Shown here piece by piece: positions 49,977-60,845 of a stretch of DNA of 64,000 bases. Position numbers and translations under genes: made by a program. Every line of letters starts with the position of its first letter. Position 1 is the stretch's first letter. The notes under the pieces are model-generated. The model made no database searches. It was not told where the DNA came from and saw only the letters and a program-made list of their open reading frames with translations. Source of the DNA: Siphonodentalium dalli (Eukaryota; Mollusca; Scaphopoda; Gadilida; Siphonodentaliidae); NCBI GenBank assembly GCA_032622095.1, contig CP136069.1:108590278-108654277 (forward strand), in the 5' to 3' direction.

Positions 49977-50261
49977 TTGGCGCAGGGCCAGATATTTTCT
50001 GACGCCCAGAAACAAACTGTCGACAGACTTAGTTTGTTCTGCATGACGAAAATAGTGCACATCACGGGATGTTTGTTTCGCCACTACATGGATATACAAC
50101 AATCCAAAGTTGAAAAAATTGTACTTGAATCAGATTACCAAAACATCATTCATAATATCGGAATAGTTAGCAGCGACCGCTATTCTAAAATTATATCAAG
50201 AATTCTGATCAATCGACAAGAAACAACGGCTGGTAGACCTACATGTATGTGCAGAAAATAG
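49977..50261 (+). pseudogene. Unassigned open frame, 94 codons
   Basis: Begins at TTG (no ATG supports it) and ends TAG at 50259. The composition looks protein-like (charged, few low-complexity runs; for example QSKVEKIVLESDYQNI and SSDRYSKIISRILINRQE), but I do not recognise a family. The helix-rich middle faintly recalls adaptor domains such as the death fold; this is a guess. It could be an exon or exon relic, or a chance frame. A second frame follows about 500 bp downstream on the same strand. Confidence 0.3.
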
Positions 50262-50767
50262 GTGCCCGTATATAATAATCGCAACAAGAGGGAGGCAGCT
50301 GTGGAAAGGTAGATTACGCCAATTTACAGCTATTGGCACTATTAACTGTATTGCCCGTGACCTCAATATATTATTATTAATAAATTTATTTAGTTTATTA
50401 TTAATAAATATTAGTCTTTAGAAATTCATATGAATATAAATCACCAGGACTACCGGTAGATATAGTAAATGTCTAGATAGGCTGACCACGTACACCAGTT
50501 GACTATTTACTACAGTGACATGCATAGCATGCATATGACCAGAGTGAATATCGGACTCGTGCGCGCTGAACCCCAGATTTTATCGGGCCCGATTTATCCG
50601 GCAGCCGGATTTACCGGGCACAATCGGGGCCGTGTGCGCCGACACTTAATTTTCAACATACAGTTGCTTCGATCAATTTAGAGCTTTTAGAAGTTTAATA
50701 TTAGTATCGCAATTCGCAATGCTATTTGTGCATAGATAATTTTGTTTTTATTATTATTGTCACCTAG

Positions 50768-51133
50768 TCGGCACAGTATGGGATTAGATACAACGGCGCC
50801 CAATGGCATACCGATCTATTTCATCTGATTTTGCTAGAATCCATACATACCTTTTCACAAGAATACAGGGTAAATTGTGAGAATATTTGCGAGAATCTAG
50901 ATTTGGATTCTCGCCGAAATATAAGCACTGCGGTTTATGTTTTCAAAATGAGAGATAATTCTAAGATACCCTTTATTTCTTTAAATATCACTTTTTACGA
51001 AATAACGGCCTTGTCTAAAGAGTTACACCATAAAGACAAAAACTTTGCAAACTTATTGGACACTCAAAACTGCGATGACACATTGCTCATTTTATACGTC
51101 ATACTGTATGTGCATAGAAATGGGAGCTCTTAG
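50768..51133 (+). pseudogene. Unassigned open frame, 121 codons
   Basis: Open from just after a TAG at 50765 to the TAG at 51131, without an ATG near the start. Residues such as ENICENLDLDSRRNIS, ISLNITFYEITALSKELHH and NLLDTQNCDDTLLILYVILY look like folded protein rather than repeat. No family recognised. It lies just before the segment duplicated at 56.9 kb and is not present there, which argues against it being part of that repeat. Could be a partial exon or pseudogene. Confidence 0.35.
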
Positions 51134-51335
51134 AAGGGGTCCGACTAGTCAAGTAGTAGTCGATTACCGTACAGGTATCTGAATTTGCAGTTATTTTGTG
51201 TCGTTAGTGAACATTCAGACGACCATGATACAATCGTAAGTGGAGGCATCGGGACCTGACGAAATTACGGATAGTTTATTGATAGATACCGGTAGACTGA
51301 GGGGTCGTCATACATGATTTTTACGTACACATGTA

Positions 51336-51372
51336 ACAGAACGAGAAAGAGAAATGCGGGAGTCGCACCGAA
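51336..51372. repeat. 40-bp stretch shared with 45197-45240
   Basis: GAACGAGAAAGAGAAATGCG and GGAGTCGCACCG here parallel GAGCGAGAGAGAAATGTG and GGAGTAGCCGCACCG inside the hAT-like element. It directly borders the 5S-like copy A and could be part of a SINE body. Confidence 0.6.
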
Positions 51373-51376
51373 AGTT

Positions 51377-51470
51377 GGCAGCACCCAGAATCCCAAGCCA
51401 GTCACACATCCAAGCGGCTTCGACATTGTTTAACTTCGGTGATCACACAAAGCGTCTAACGACCATGACC
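51377..51470 (-). ncRNA. 5S rRNA-derived sequence (pseudogene or SINE3-like), copy A
   Basis: On the minus strand it reads GATCACCGAAGTTAAACAA, then CTTGGATGTGTGACTGGCTT and GGGATTCTGGGTGCTG. These correspond to the A-box region (GATCACCGAAGTTAAGCAA) and C-box region (CTTGGATGGGTGACCGCCTG) of animal 5S rRNA, with substitutions and deletions between. It is too degraded for a working rRNA gene. A 5S-derived SINE head or a processed 5S copy are both possible; the pairing with copy B suggests it duplicated with its surroundings. Confidence 0.82.
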
Positions 51471-51713
51471 AAGAAATCTAGACCTCTCGAGCAGAGAAGT
51501 CATCGGCTTTCTACATTTACAATGCGACAGCTATACACACAACTGCGATTACATTGCAAGTGGAAGTATCCAAGGATAAGCCACGATTTTGAATCTAAAA
51601 TCAAACAGTGCTTGATATTATTGACATTATTTTTTTTCTTGCGATTATGACGTCAGCTACTTCCTATGATGGAAATTCTTCCACTTACGAATGAATCATG
51701 GTCACCTTAGTGT

Positions 51714-51880
51714 ACCCTGCCGGACAAAACAAGTGTCCATTGGCACCGCTGTGAATTTGCCGTTTGGCCGCGGTGTCAGAGTTTGTAACAGCAGTTGAGC
51801 ACCGCGGGCCGAACAGCAAGTACACTCAGACACTGCGGCCAAACAGCAAGTTCACTGCGGCTGAAAGGCAACTACTCTCG
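51714..51880. mobile_element. Fragment of the CCGCGGTGT TIR family
   Basis: TACCCTGCCGGACAAAAC continues AAGTGTCCATTGGCACCGC, matching the reversed right end of the element at 46223-47068, followed by GGCCGCGGTGTCAGAGTTTG and CAACTACTCTCGTACA-like inner sequence. Only one end is present; it interrupts duplicated segment copy A. Confidence 0.78.
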
Positions 51881-52116
51881 TACATTATGATATCATAGAT
51901 TGTTCCTAAAGCATGCGAATGACTATCCTACGGTCATTTCCAGCTACAATTTTTACGTACACAAGACTGCGATTACGCCGCAAGTGGAGATAACCAAGAA
52001 TACGCCACAATTTCGCATCTAAAATCAAACAGAGCTTGATATTATTTTATGACCTACGATTTTGACGTGGGCATGCGCAGTCCAGTTACTTCTTACGACG
52101 GAAATATGTCCACTTA

Positions 52117-52519
52117 GTGTACCTTCAGACGACCACGATACAATCGTAAGTGGAGGAATCGGGCCCGACGAGATCGTGGATAGTTTGTTCAGACGATTGC
52201 GATGTCACATGCATTATGATATCGTAGGTTGTTCTAAATCATGTGATTGACTAACCTACGGTCATCTTTAAGTACACACGACTGCGATTACGTCGCAAGT
52301 GGAGCTGGAGGTAACCAAGGATACGCAAAGATTTCGTATCTAAAATCAAACAGCGCTTGATATTAATTTATGACCTACGATTTTTACGTGGGCATGCGCA
52401 GTCCATATTCCGGTTACATCCTACGATGTAAATCTTTCCACTTACAATTGTATCATGCCTTCGTGGTTGTCTGAAGGTACACAAGTTTACGATTGTATCG
52501 TGGTCGTCTGAATGTACAC
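52117..52519. mobile_element. Harbinger-like MITE with GTGTAC ends (403 bp)
   Basis: Ends GTGTACCTTCAGACGACC and, reversed, GTGTACATTCAGACGACC continue ACGATACAATCGTAA. TTA flanks both sides (52114-52116 and 52520-52522), a TWA-type duplication. The interior has GATTACG(C/T)CGCAAGTGGA- and GTGGGCATGCGCAGTCCA-type sequence seen in its relatives nearby. No coding capacity. Confidence 0.83.
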
Positions 52520-53074
52520 TTAATGTTCACTTAGTGCAATGATTCATTGATTGTAACAGTTGTTGGTATCTTATCAATGGTTGCTGATTGAATATCAGCA
52601 AAGAAAGATCACCATATAGAACTGTGAACAGAATGACAATACGGGTCAATACCACATGCCATGGTCATGTCAGATGCGTTGATGGTGCATCGGATTTTCC
52701 AACATACATGTAATCCAAGTGTTCTGTTGTTTACATTTGCAAAATTGTCATCACGTTAAAAGTATCTATGCTTAGATTTTTAATAATGGAGTTCACAAAC
52801 ATGCGCACATATCCCCATACGAAAGTACCCCCCACATACCAAGTTTCGTCGAAATGCCGTGATATTCGGGCCTTTGACATTGAAATTACCCGATTTCAAG
52901 GTCAATGTCGCACGAGCAAATTAATAGGTCCATGTCACTCCCCGGCCGAAAATACCCCCACATACAAAGTTTCATCGAAATCGGCTCTGCCGTTTTCGTG
53001 TCCATCGATTACAGACAGACAGACACACAGACAGATCTTCCAAAATATACAATAACAGTAACAAAAAACTATAA

Positions 53075-54988
53075 GGCCTAAAAAAAAATACATTTGTTTC
53101 CGCTAACAAGCTGAAAAAAAATAGGGTAGGTAGGTAGGCTTAACTTTTTTTTTTGTTAACTTTTTTTTTCCAGTATCTTTAAAACTAACTGTATAATACT
53201 GGTCAATTACCTAAACTATGCACTTCTTAGCCTCAATCAGGTTAACCCAAATGACAGAGGAACTAGAAACTCCAATTCAATCTTTCATATGCTTCAATAT
53301 TTACATATATTCTAGTCTATATACTAATATAGTCTTTGATAATCCTAACATTTCCCATATGGTCTGGCGACAACTGGAGTCAGTCCACCACCACTGCACT
53401 GTCACATATTGGAGTGACCGTCTTGTACCGATCTCTTAATGATGGCTTCACAACCCCACCTTCTCCGCATTCAGTGAAGGATCTAGGTATTTTTTGGCAG
53501 GCCTTAATGTTTCCCACAACTCACAGCGTTTACCGATGTCCCCAAATTATAGAAATGTCCCCAAATTAGAAGACACATTCATTTGACAAAATGTCACCGC
53601 AAAATCACCCTTTTTGTGACCTGTTTGTTTGCGTATATGGCTTCATTTAACCACAACAAATCAACTTTCTAACTTTTTTCAGGTTCACATATACATGTAG
53701 TTAGATTAAATTAAATTATAATTGGAAATACCCATGATCAGTGTGTTGGTGGACTGCTTGGTGAACTTTCAAGCACCATACATCTATAAAATGGGTTTGT
53801 TGATGTCAAATGATCCAATATTCCCAAATGGTAAATTAATTGTGACCTACCGGTACAAAACTTGAATATATAAGGGTAACATAATTTGCTGAAAGCTGAT
53901 ATAAGCCCATGTTGCCAGGAAATGATGTGGGGGCCATTGGTTCATTTCTTTCACCTTTCATATGCTTCAGAAACAACCAGACAGCCCCCATTTTGGACTT
54001 AGTGTAAAAAAGCCCCCGTACCCCTAATAGTCACAATGGAGTACCCCCCTCCTCGCAAACCCACCATCTCGGTCCCCCAATATGTCCCCAAATTAGACTA
54101 ATCTAAAAGCCTGTTTTTGGGGACACCTGTTTTTGGGCAATGATATTCCAAAGGCATAACCTGAAGGCGGAAGGTTTGGGAGGGGTGACCCCCTGCTGAT
54201 GGTGGGGGTTCTCCCCCTGGAAATTTTTTGAAAATCCATTGCATTTAGAGCTAATCTAGATAATTTTGAGTCAGAATTTTGAATTTTACTGAGAGGTCAA
54301 TTTGATCAAGTTTTCAAGCATAACTTTGGAATTTTTTTTATATGTATGGATTGGAAATGCTTATAAGTTTATATTATCAGATATCTTTTGGTTTAATGGA
54401 TTATGCTTATCCTGCTTGAAATGAGACTTACCATTATCACTCTAATTCATATAATAGGCTATTTTATAAAATTAAAGTGAGACACATACCGGTACATAAT
54501 ATACTACATGTAGTACAGAAACAATGTCTATTAAGTTAGTAATTATTATTTATAGTACTACTCTCTATGTTAATTTTTCATTTAGTTATGAGATCCCACC
54601 TGATAACCAGGTTGATTCGATCAAATTGTTAATGTTCCTGTACTGTATTTGATTGAAATACTGAAGTCATAACAAACCTGAACTGAAACTATTTGAAGTT
54701 TTCACAGATGAAAGCTAAATAAAGCCAAACATACTTTACAGTATGATTCCAACTGTTAAACTTAAATCTTTTTGTAAACTTAAATTTCTTATGTCAATAT
54801 ATATAAAGGTTTTCATCTTGTTATGATATGAATTGGGACCTAAATTGAGAAGAAAAAAATTTTTAAATAAATTAAAAAAAATTTGGGTCCAATTTTTTGT
54901 GCGCAATGGCAATAAAAAGTTTAGGGTCAGGGGTTTAAAATAGGGTCGGTCGGGTTAGCGGAAACAAACGTCTTTTTTTTTTTAGGCC
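53075..54988. mobile_element. Harbinger-like GGCC-ended element (1914 bp)
   Basis: Ends GGCCTAAAAAAAAA and, reversed, GGCCTAAAAAAAAAAA continue to TTGTTTCCGCTAAC. TAA flanks each side (53072-53074 and 54989-54991). Just inside are AGGGTAGGTAGGTAGG on the left and AGGGTCGGTCGGGTTAGC on the right. The same end structure recurs at 62173-63064. The interior holds phrases shared with 46573-46610 (GGGGACACCTGTTTT...CCAAAG) but no recognisable transposase. Confidence 0.8.
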
Positions 54989-54991
54989 TAA

Positions 54992-55260
54992 GTTGATTTC
55001 GTTAATTTGTTGCATTCCATATGCGGATGCATGCATGTGGGTGCCAGTGGAATATACCGGTATAGTTTTTCTGTGAAAAAAAGTTTTCCCAAGCCATAGG
55101 CTCATATACATGTAGGGCTATAGCGCCACCGAATAAATGCTCCCAAATGGAATCTATTTCAGTTAGTAAATAGAGTAATAAAATAACATGTTGATTTTGT
55201 TGCATTCCAAATCTACATACATGTATGTGTGGCAGGTGGGATTACACAATACAGTTTTAG
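54992..55260. repeat. Diverged direct repeat of about 190 bp spacing
   Basis: AAGTTGATTTCGTTAATTTG then TTGCATTCCATATGC at 54991 parallels TGTTGATTTTGTTGCATTCC at 55189, both followed by ATGCATGTGGGTGCCAG or CATGTATGTGTGGCAGG. Weak and short. Confidence 0.5.
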
Positions 55261-56620
55261 TTCAATAAAGTGTTCCCACGCGCCTCCGATGAAAGAGAAG
55301 TATGAGCAATCCATTTTGACGGGCCAGTCCATTTTGACGGGCAATCCCCCAGTAAGTACAGATTCTTAGTGACCATCTGTGATATACAATAAATTATATA
55401 ATGAAACGTTATTATAAAAGTAATAATGAGGTCAGTAAGAATCGTTTTCAGGTAGCTGAAGTTCATCATATACATGTACTCTTGAGTACCGGTACCTAAT
55501 AAAAGTACAGGGTGGAATAATAGTACAGGTTGAAAAATGTTGCGTAACTGAATAATAGTACAAGGTGGAATAAACGTACAGACTGGAAATATTAGTACCA
55601 TACAACCCAACAAAACGCACCATCTGACTGATTTACTGATGCCATGAGACAGAAATACTTTTGATGGATAGCCAGGTCTGTGAATCTACAGTGTGCTGAT
55701 CTCCGTCAACAATCAGAGTTCATTTATCTATGAATTACACAATTTAAGATTGGTGAATTATTTCTTTTGGTTAATTTAATAAACGTACAGGACTCAAGAG
55801 TACAGGTACAGCCCTTCGATTATGAGGTTTGCGATCACGCTCACGCACCATAACACGCCTGAAATTAAATCTTGGCGAGTAATTAATCACACTCCTCGGC
55901 AATATTCGGCGCACGATTGAAAATGGTTTTATGATAACGATCAACCTTGTTTGCTGGAGAAGACTGACGGACACGCCGTAAGTAATTGTTTTAAGTTTTG
56001 TGCACGCGCTAGAACATTCTTATAGTCAGGTGCGTTTAGAGATGTTGTCGCATTCGTCTGTAGGTCTGAGGGATTCTCGGCTAGATATTGTTACCAACAT
56101 GACATATTTAAATTAATCATCACCAACTTGACGTAATTTTGGTACCATGTGTTGCGTTCTAAAATAAAAGCCGCCCCGATAGAAGGCGAAGATGAATAGA
56201 AATCGAAACTTGAGTTCGCGGCAAACAAACATTGTTTTTAAAAATATCGATAGAGTTCATACAACTGGAAACTCTCACGTGGTTACGTGGTCTCTGGTCG
56301 CATTTCATAACAACTTACATCCAACGGAAGCATTATGATGCAATTCGAGAATGGAGTTTTAATTACTTCAATGTGAAGAATACATGTGTACAAGATGAAT
56401 CACAATGGTGATAAAATTTGATTTAATTTTGAGTCTTCGTTCGTCATTTTATACCCCCCCCCCCCCCCCCCCAAATATTCACCAAAATCACACGCCTGGG
56501 TTTCAGGTTAGGTGAGTGACCAACCACACTCCTGCATTTTACAGAATCTAAGGACTGCAGGTACCCGGTACTCAGAAAATTCCCAATGAAAGCTATTATT
56601 TGGCATATATACATGTATCA
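55261..56620. other. Spacer with a small minisatellite and a poly-C run
   Basis: GTGGAATAATAGTACAGG-type units repeat three or four times at 55498-55600 and echo near 55780-55805. A run of 19 C lies at 56454-56472. No gene supported; minus-strand frames at 55257-55623 are read-through of the minisatellite. Confidence 0.5.
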
Positions 56621-56629
56621 CATATTAAA

Positions 56630-56690
56630 TCCCGTAGCCAAAGAAATAGTAATTTATGTCAGAGGGTCTGATCGGATTTAGTACCTTTAA
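56630..56690 (-). mobile_element. Fragment of the TTAA-type short element
   Basis: On the minus strand TTAA is followed by AGGTACTAAATCCGATCAG and later CTATTTCTTTGGCT, matching the ends at 47122 and 25815. Only one arm is present. Confidence 0.75.
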
Positions 56691-57180
56691 TTGCAAACGT
56701 CATCAATTCAAATAAAGTGCACACTCATTCTGAGACAGTTGACAACACAAGTGACAAAAGTAAAGAACCTGCATGTAGTTCATGTTGAGTCGTTGACAGT
56801 GGCCACTCATCGATCGATCGTAGGTTCCAGAACAAAAAGTTTCCGGTCACTTCCCACGTGGGATAACATTTCTTTTCGTTCGTATTCTCATTTTTGCAAC
56901 AACAAGCTAGTCAATAAGTAGACGATTACTGTACAGGTATCTGAATTTGCAGTTAGGTTAGTACAAGCTTTTTTGAATTCTGTAAACTGGCTGAAACTGA
57001 ATAGGTATTTCCGGGCAGCACTACTGTGTCAACAATTTGATTCAACCAATCACAGTGAGGAGAGTGTGTGGTCATTGTTTATCAACATAAATGATTGACA
57101 TGAATATGTAACCTGATGTGCTTTGTCTTGTGACACTTAATTGCTACAACATGGCGTCAGCACGCTTTGATCGAAACTTG

Positions 57181-57290
57181 GCAACACCCAGACTCCCAAG
57201 CCAGTCACCCATCCAAGTGCATGTAGGCCTACTAACCGGGCTTGCCATTGCCTAACTTTGGTGATCATACAAAGTGTCTAATTACAGTGA
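57181..57290 (-). ncRNA. 5S rRNA-derived sequence, copy B
   Basis: On the minus strand: GATCACCAAAGTTAGGCAA, GCCCGGTTAGTA, a 13-bp insertion, then CTTGGATGGGTGACTGGCTT and GGGAGTCTGGGTGTTG. The match to animal 5S rRNA is better here than in copy A: CCCGGTTAGTA and CTTGGATGGGTGAC are intact. The 13-bp insertion and missing 5' part make it a pseudogene or SINE head, not a working gene. The internal promoter boxes are partly kept. Confidence 0.88.
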
Positions 57291-57525
57291 CCAAGAAATC
57301 TAGACCTCTCGAGCAGAGAAGTCATCGGCCTTCTACATTCAGATTCACAATGTGAACGCTACACACACAACTGTGATTACACTGCAAGTGGAAGTATAGT
57401 ATCCAAGCATAAGCCACGATTTTGAATCTAAAAACAAATGTCAGTGCTTGATATTGATATTTTTTACTTGCGAATTTGACGTGATCTAGCATGGTTACTT
57501 CCTACGATGGAAATTCTTCCACTTA

Positions 57526-58195
57526 GTGCCACCGCAGACGCTACGATTAAAATCGTCAGTGGAGAAAATCGTAGGTGGAGAAATTGTAGCTTGCCCGCAG
57601 ACGCTATGGTGCTGCGATGTTTACAGCTACGATTTTATCCACGTGATCGATCACATGATAGCAAAACGTTAGACCACATTCTCCACATTATGCAACTAAA
57701 TACATATGCATGGCATGTTTCTAAATTTTCTAAACTAACAATTTGATGTTGAAAGTTCAAGTGAAATTGAATATTGTTTTTATTTTGACATTTTTGTACC
57801 TGTCAACTCAACAGGCTCAGCCGCCCCAATTGAATTTCAACAATTGCGACAGCCCTCTTCTCCTTGCCTGATATATGGTATAGGCATGCACTCCCTGTCG
57901 TGCCACATCTCCACCAATGTGGCCTCGTTTTTGTAAGTGCAAGAAGTTTGTAAACGTTGCGCCATTTTTGAATGTTTAATTTTCGTGGTATTTACAACAT
58001 GACCAGTGCGACAGTGGTCATGTGACAGCTACGATCGCGTGCGTTGCCAAGGTCACGCCACAATTTTCCTGGTAAAATCAAACAGTGCTTGATCGCTACG
58101 ATTTGGCTACGATATTGTCGTGGGCATGCGCATTGGATGCTTCCTCCTGCGATTTTCCCCACTTACGATTTTAATCGCAGCGTGTGTGGTGGCAC
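57526..58195. mobile_element. Harbinger-like MITE with GTGCCACC ends (670 bp)
   Basis: Inverted ends of about 50 bp: GTGCCACCGCAGACGCT on the left and, reversed, GTGCCACCACACACGCT on the right, then CGATTAAAATCGT and AGTGGAGAAAATCGTAGG (right: AGTGGGGAAAATCGCAGG). TTA flanks both ends (57523-57525 and 58196-58198). No coding capacity. Confidence 0.85.
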
Positions 58196-58229
58196 TTACA
58201 ATTGAATCATGCATGGTTGCCTTAAGTAG

Positions 58230-58970
58230 TGTACATTCAGACGACCATGATTCAATCGTACTAGTAAGTAGAGGAACCAAGCCCGACATGATCAGTCCTT
58301 CCCATGAGGAAAACACACAGAGAGCATTTATTTGCTCCCGTAATGCAGAAGACGGGTGTAATATGGCACCCATACGATACCATAATTGTACATGTAAGTT
58401 TGGTTTTTGCTCAAACCAAAAGTCATTGTGGAATAGACCTATGTCTAGTTACACTTTAATATGCCATAGTTGCACTGAGATGGTAAAGCATCGAAATAAA
58501 CCTTAAAATAGTTCAATATTGAACCAACAATTACAGTCTCCATTAGTATTTTGTGAAGAAGGACGGGTGCGAATTTTAGCACACGTGAATTGAAAATTAC
58601 GAGTGCATACGGGTTCGAGAGCAATCACTCCCGTCTCCTGGGAAGGACTGCATGATCGTCGATAGTTTGTTCGGACGCTTGCGATGTTGCATACATTATG
58701 ATATCAGAGATTGTTCCTAAAGCATGTGATTGACTACTGGCCTGCTATCATTGCAAGCTTCGATTTTTATGTACACACGACTGCGATTAAGCCGCAAGTG
58801 GTGATAACCAAGAATGCCACGGTTTAGCATCTAAAATCAAGAGCTTGATATTATTTTATGCCCTACGATTTGGACGTGGACATGCGCAGTCCAGCTACCA
58901 GTTACTTCCTACGACGGAAATCTGTCCACTTACTATTGCATTGTGGTTGTCTGAAACTCTGAATGTACAC
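58230..58970. mobile_element. GTGTAC-ended element, eroded relative of 52117
   Basis: Left GTGTACATTCAGACGACCA, right, reversed, GTGTACATTCAGAG-like sequence near 58957-58970. The flanks (TTAAGTA and TTAAG) do not give a clean duplication. The interior includes GGAACCAAGCCCGACATGAT and the GTGGACATGCGCAGTCCAG motif of the family. Confidence 0.65.
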
Positions 58971-59249
58971 TTAAGCAAGTTAATGTAACGTTCACTTAGT
59001 GCAATGATTCATTTATTGTTGTTGGCATCTAATCAATGGTTGCTGATTGAATATCACCATGTAGAACTTTGAACATAATGACATTGACAATACTCAATAG
59101 GCCTACCATGTCCATGGTTGATGTTTTGATGGTGCATCGAATTTTCCAAGTTTTCTGTTGTTTTCATTTGCAAAATTGTCATCACGTTGAAAGTATCTAT
59201 GCTTAGAAATTATGGACAGATGGAGTTCACAAATATGCAAACATACTGA

Positions 59250-60740
59250 CGTAGCTTACCTGCTAGTCACAGTCGGTTGTTGTGCTCGGTTTATGCCGAT
59301 ATTCACATAAATTGCACCTCGTGTTCACGAATTATTTCTGCGGCGGGACTATTTGTGAATTGTGATTGCGTATTAATTTATAGCACAAACTCACATCTCT
59401 TCGTCCGTTGTTGTTAGAAATACAACATTTTATAACATTAGTAAACCTCAATACAATTAAATAAGTAGTTTGTTTCATACAATTGCAGAATATTATGGGT
59501 TTAAATTGTCAATGCGTTTGGAACTATATGTTATCATCAAATTTTATTTATCGGATTTATTTTTAGATTTTATCGACGAGCACTGATTGACTGAATCGAA
59601 ACATCGATCTATACAATATTCGTCGATGATCGAAACAAGTTAATAGCCTGGCCCGGGTTACTCTGCTTTAAACTTATGAATATTGCACGAATCTATCTAA
59701 AATACCGATAGAAAATTGAAGATATTCTCTACATGGGCATTGATGCGACTGGTATTAGTTTTCTGGGAAAATGTTTTTTTAATTTGTAAACAATCATCGA
59801 CTAATTTGTGTTGGTCATGACAACCGATTACGACAATATACAAATTCAAATTATTTATTGGTTATGACCATATTCTAGCGTAATCCAAGATAAAATACAT
59901 ATATAAATATCATCTTACATATAATCATTATACATTATTATTGCCTATAGACTACAGTAATATATCTATAGTTTCAAGTTTTACGACAATAATGCTTTAG
60001 GCCCACCGATCTACTGTGCGACATTCGTGCTATCCAAAATTCAAAATCCAAGGGTCGTATTACTTAAAAATTGGTGACGTCACAAAATCAGATATAGCCT
60101 ATATACGACCCAAAGCGTCTTTGGTTCGTTAACAATATGTAGACAACTGGTATTAATAGAGGATGGTCATTAACCGTTACAAATAATCATGTACTCGATG
60201 CGATACGAAGTGATGTTGTAATGTTCAATACTACCATATGACTATCATATCACTAATATGATAAGAACGTACTACGTTATTCGAAAACTTACTCCATCCA
60301 AGGCCATGATATGTAAATATATAATTAGATTGGATGAATAATAATTGTCCCGCACAGGTTGATACTTTGAAGTATTTTCTCAAGTCGCATGTGCCGGTTT
60401 AATTCCGGTTTCAATAGTGCCGTGTATTTATATTTCACTGACATGGACCGGTATATAACAATTAAATGTATGTTCCACGCACTGTTACTGAAAGCATACA
60501 TATCATTTGGACCTTATTGGTTAAGGACATGGATGGCCTTCGTTATAGGATATAATTTAGGAATACCAGTTACTAAATTATAATACCCTGACCCTGTATG
60601 TTGTAAAGAATATACTAATATTATACTATATAAATAGTATATATAAATACTATGATAGTATGAATGCCATATTATCCTCAAAACACACATTGTGTGAGTC
60701 GAGCGTTTGTTTATATACAGCACATAGCGAGTGAGCAATA
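59250..60740. other. Long AT-rich spacer
   Basis: No gene, tandem repeat or transposon border recognised. A phrase ATTTATAGCACAAACTCA (59388) echoes 39310 and may be a dispersed repeat trace. Confidence 0.5.
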
Positions 60741-60749
60741 AGAACAACA

Positions 60750-60845
60750 CTCAACACCGAGGAAATGTGTTTAGGAGACTTATTCGCAGTGACTCATTCA
60801 ACACCGAAATATTGAAAGGTGAGGGTTAGCTAGCGCTATACTGAT
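60750..60845. mobile_element. Eroded end of the Tc1-like family
   Basis: AACACTCAACACCGAGG, then a GGAGACTTATTC segment and TGACTCATTCAACACCG parallel AACACTCAACACGGTGG and GAGAGTGATTC inside the left end of the element at 30454. Only one end is visible. Confidence 0.6.

Larger units (their letters stand above)
51140..52805. repeat. Diverged duplicated segment, copy A
   Basis: Matches 56910-59245 in order. Shared stretches include TACAGGTATCTGAATTTGC (51170/56935), the 5S-like part (51377/57181), TCTAGACCTCTCGAGCAGAG (51478/57299), a GATTTTGAATCTAAAA(T/A)C stretch (51585/57417), ATGGTTGCTGATTGAATATC (52580/59036) and GCAAAATTGTCATCACGTT (52738/59170). Copy A lacks the GTG-ended element at 57526 and has its own insertions. 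Confidence 0.85.
56910..59245. repeat. Diverged duplicated segment, copy B
   Basis: Second copy of 51140-52805, longer because it holds the TIR elements at 57526-58195 and 58230-58970. The right-hand shared part continues to ATGGA(C/G)AT.. and TGGAGTTCACAAA(T/C)ATG near 59222 (52787 in copy A). Confidence 0.85.

Noticed and set aside
57181-57290. A working 5S rRNA gene
   Set aside because: It has a 13-bp insertion and lacks a full 5' part; it is read as a pseudogene or SINE head.
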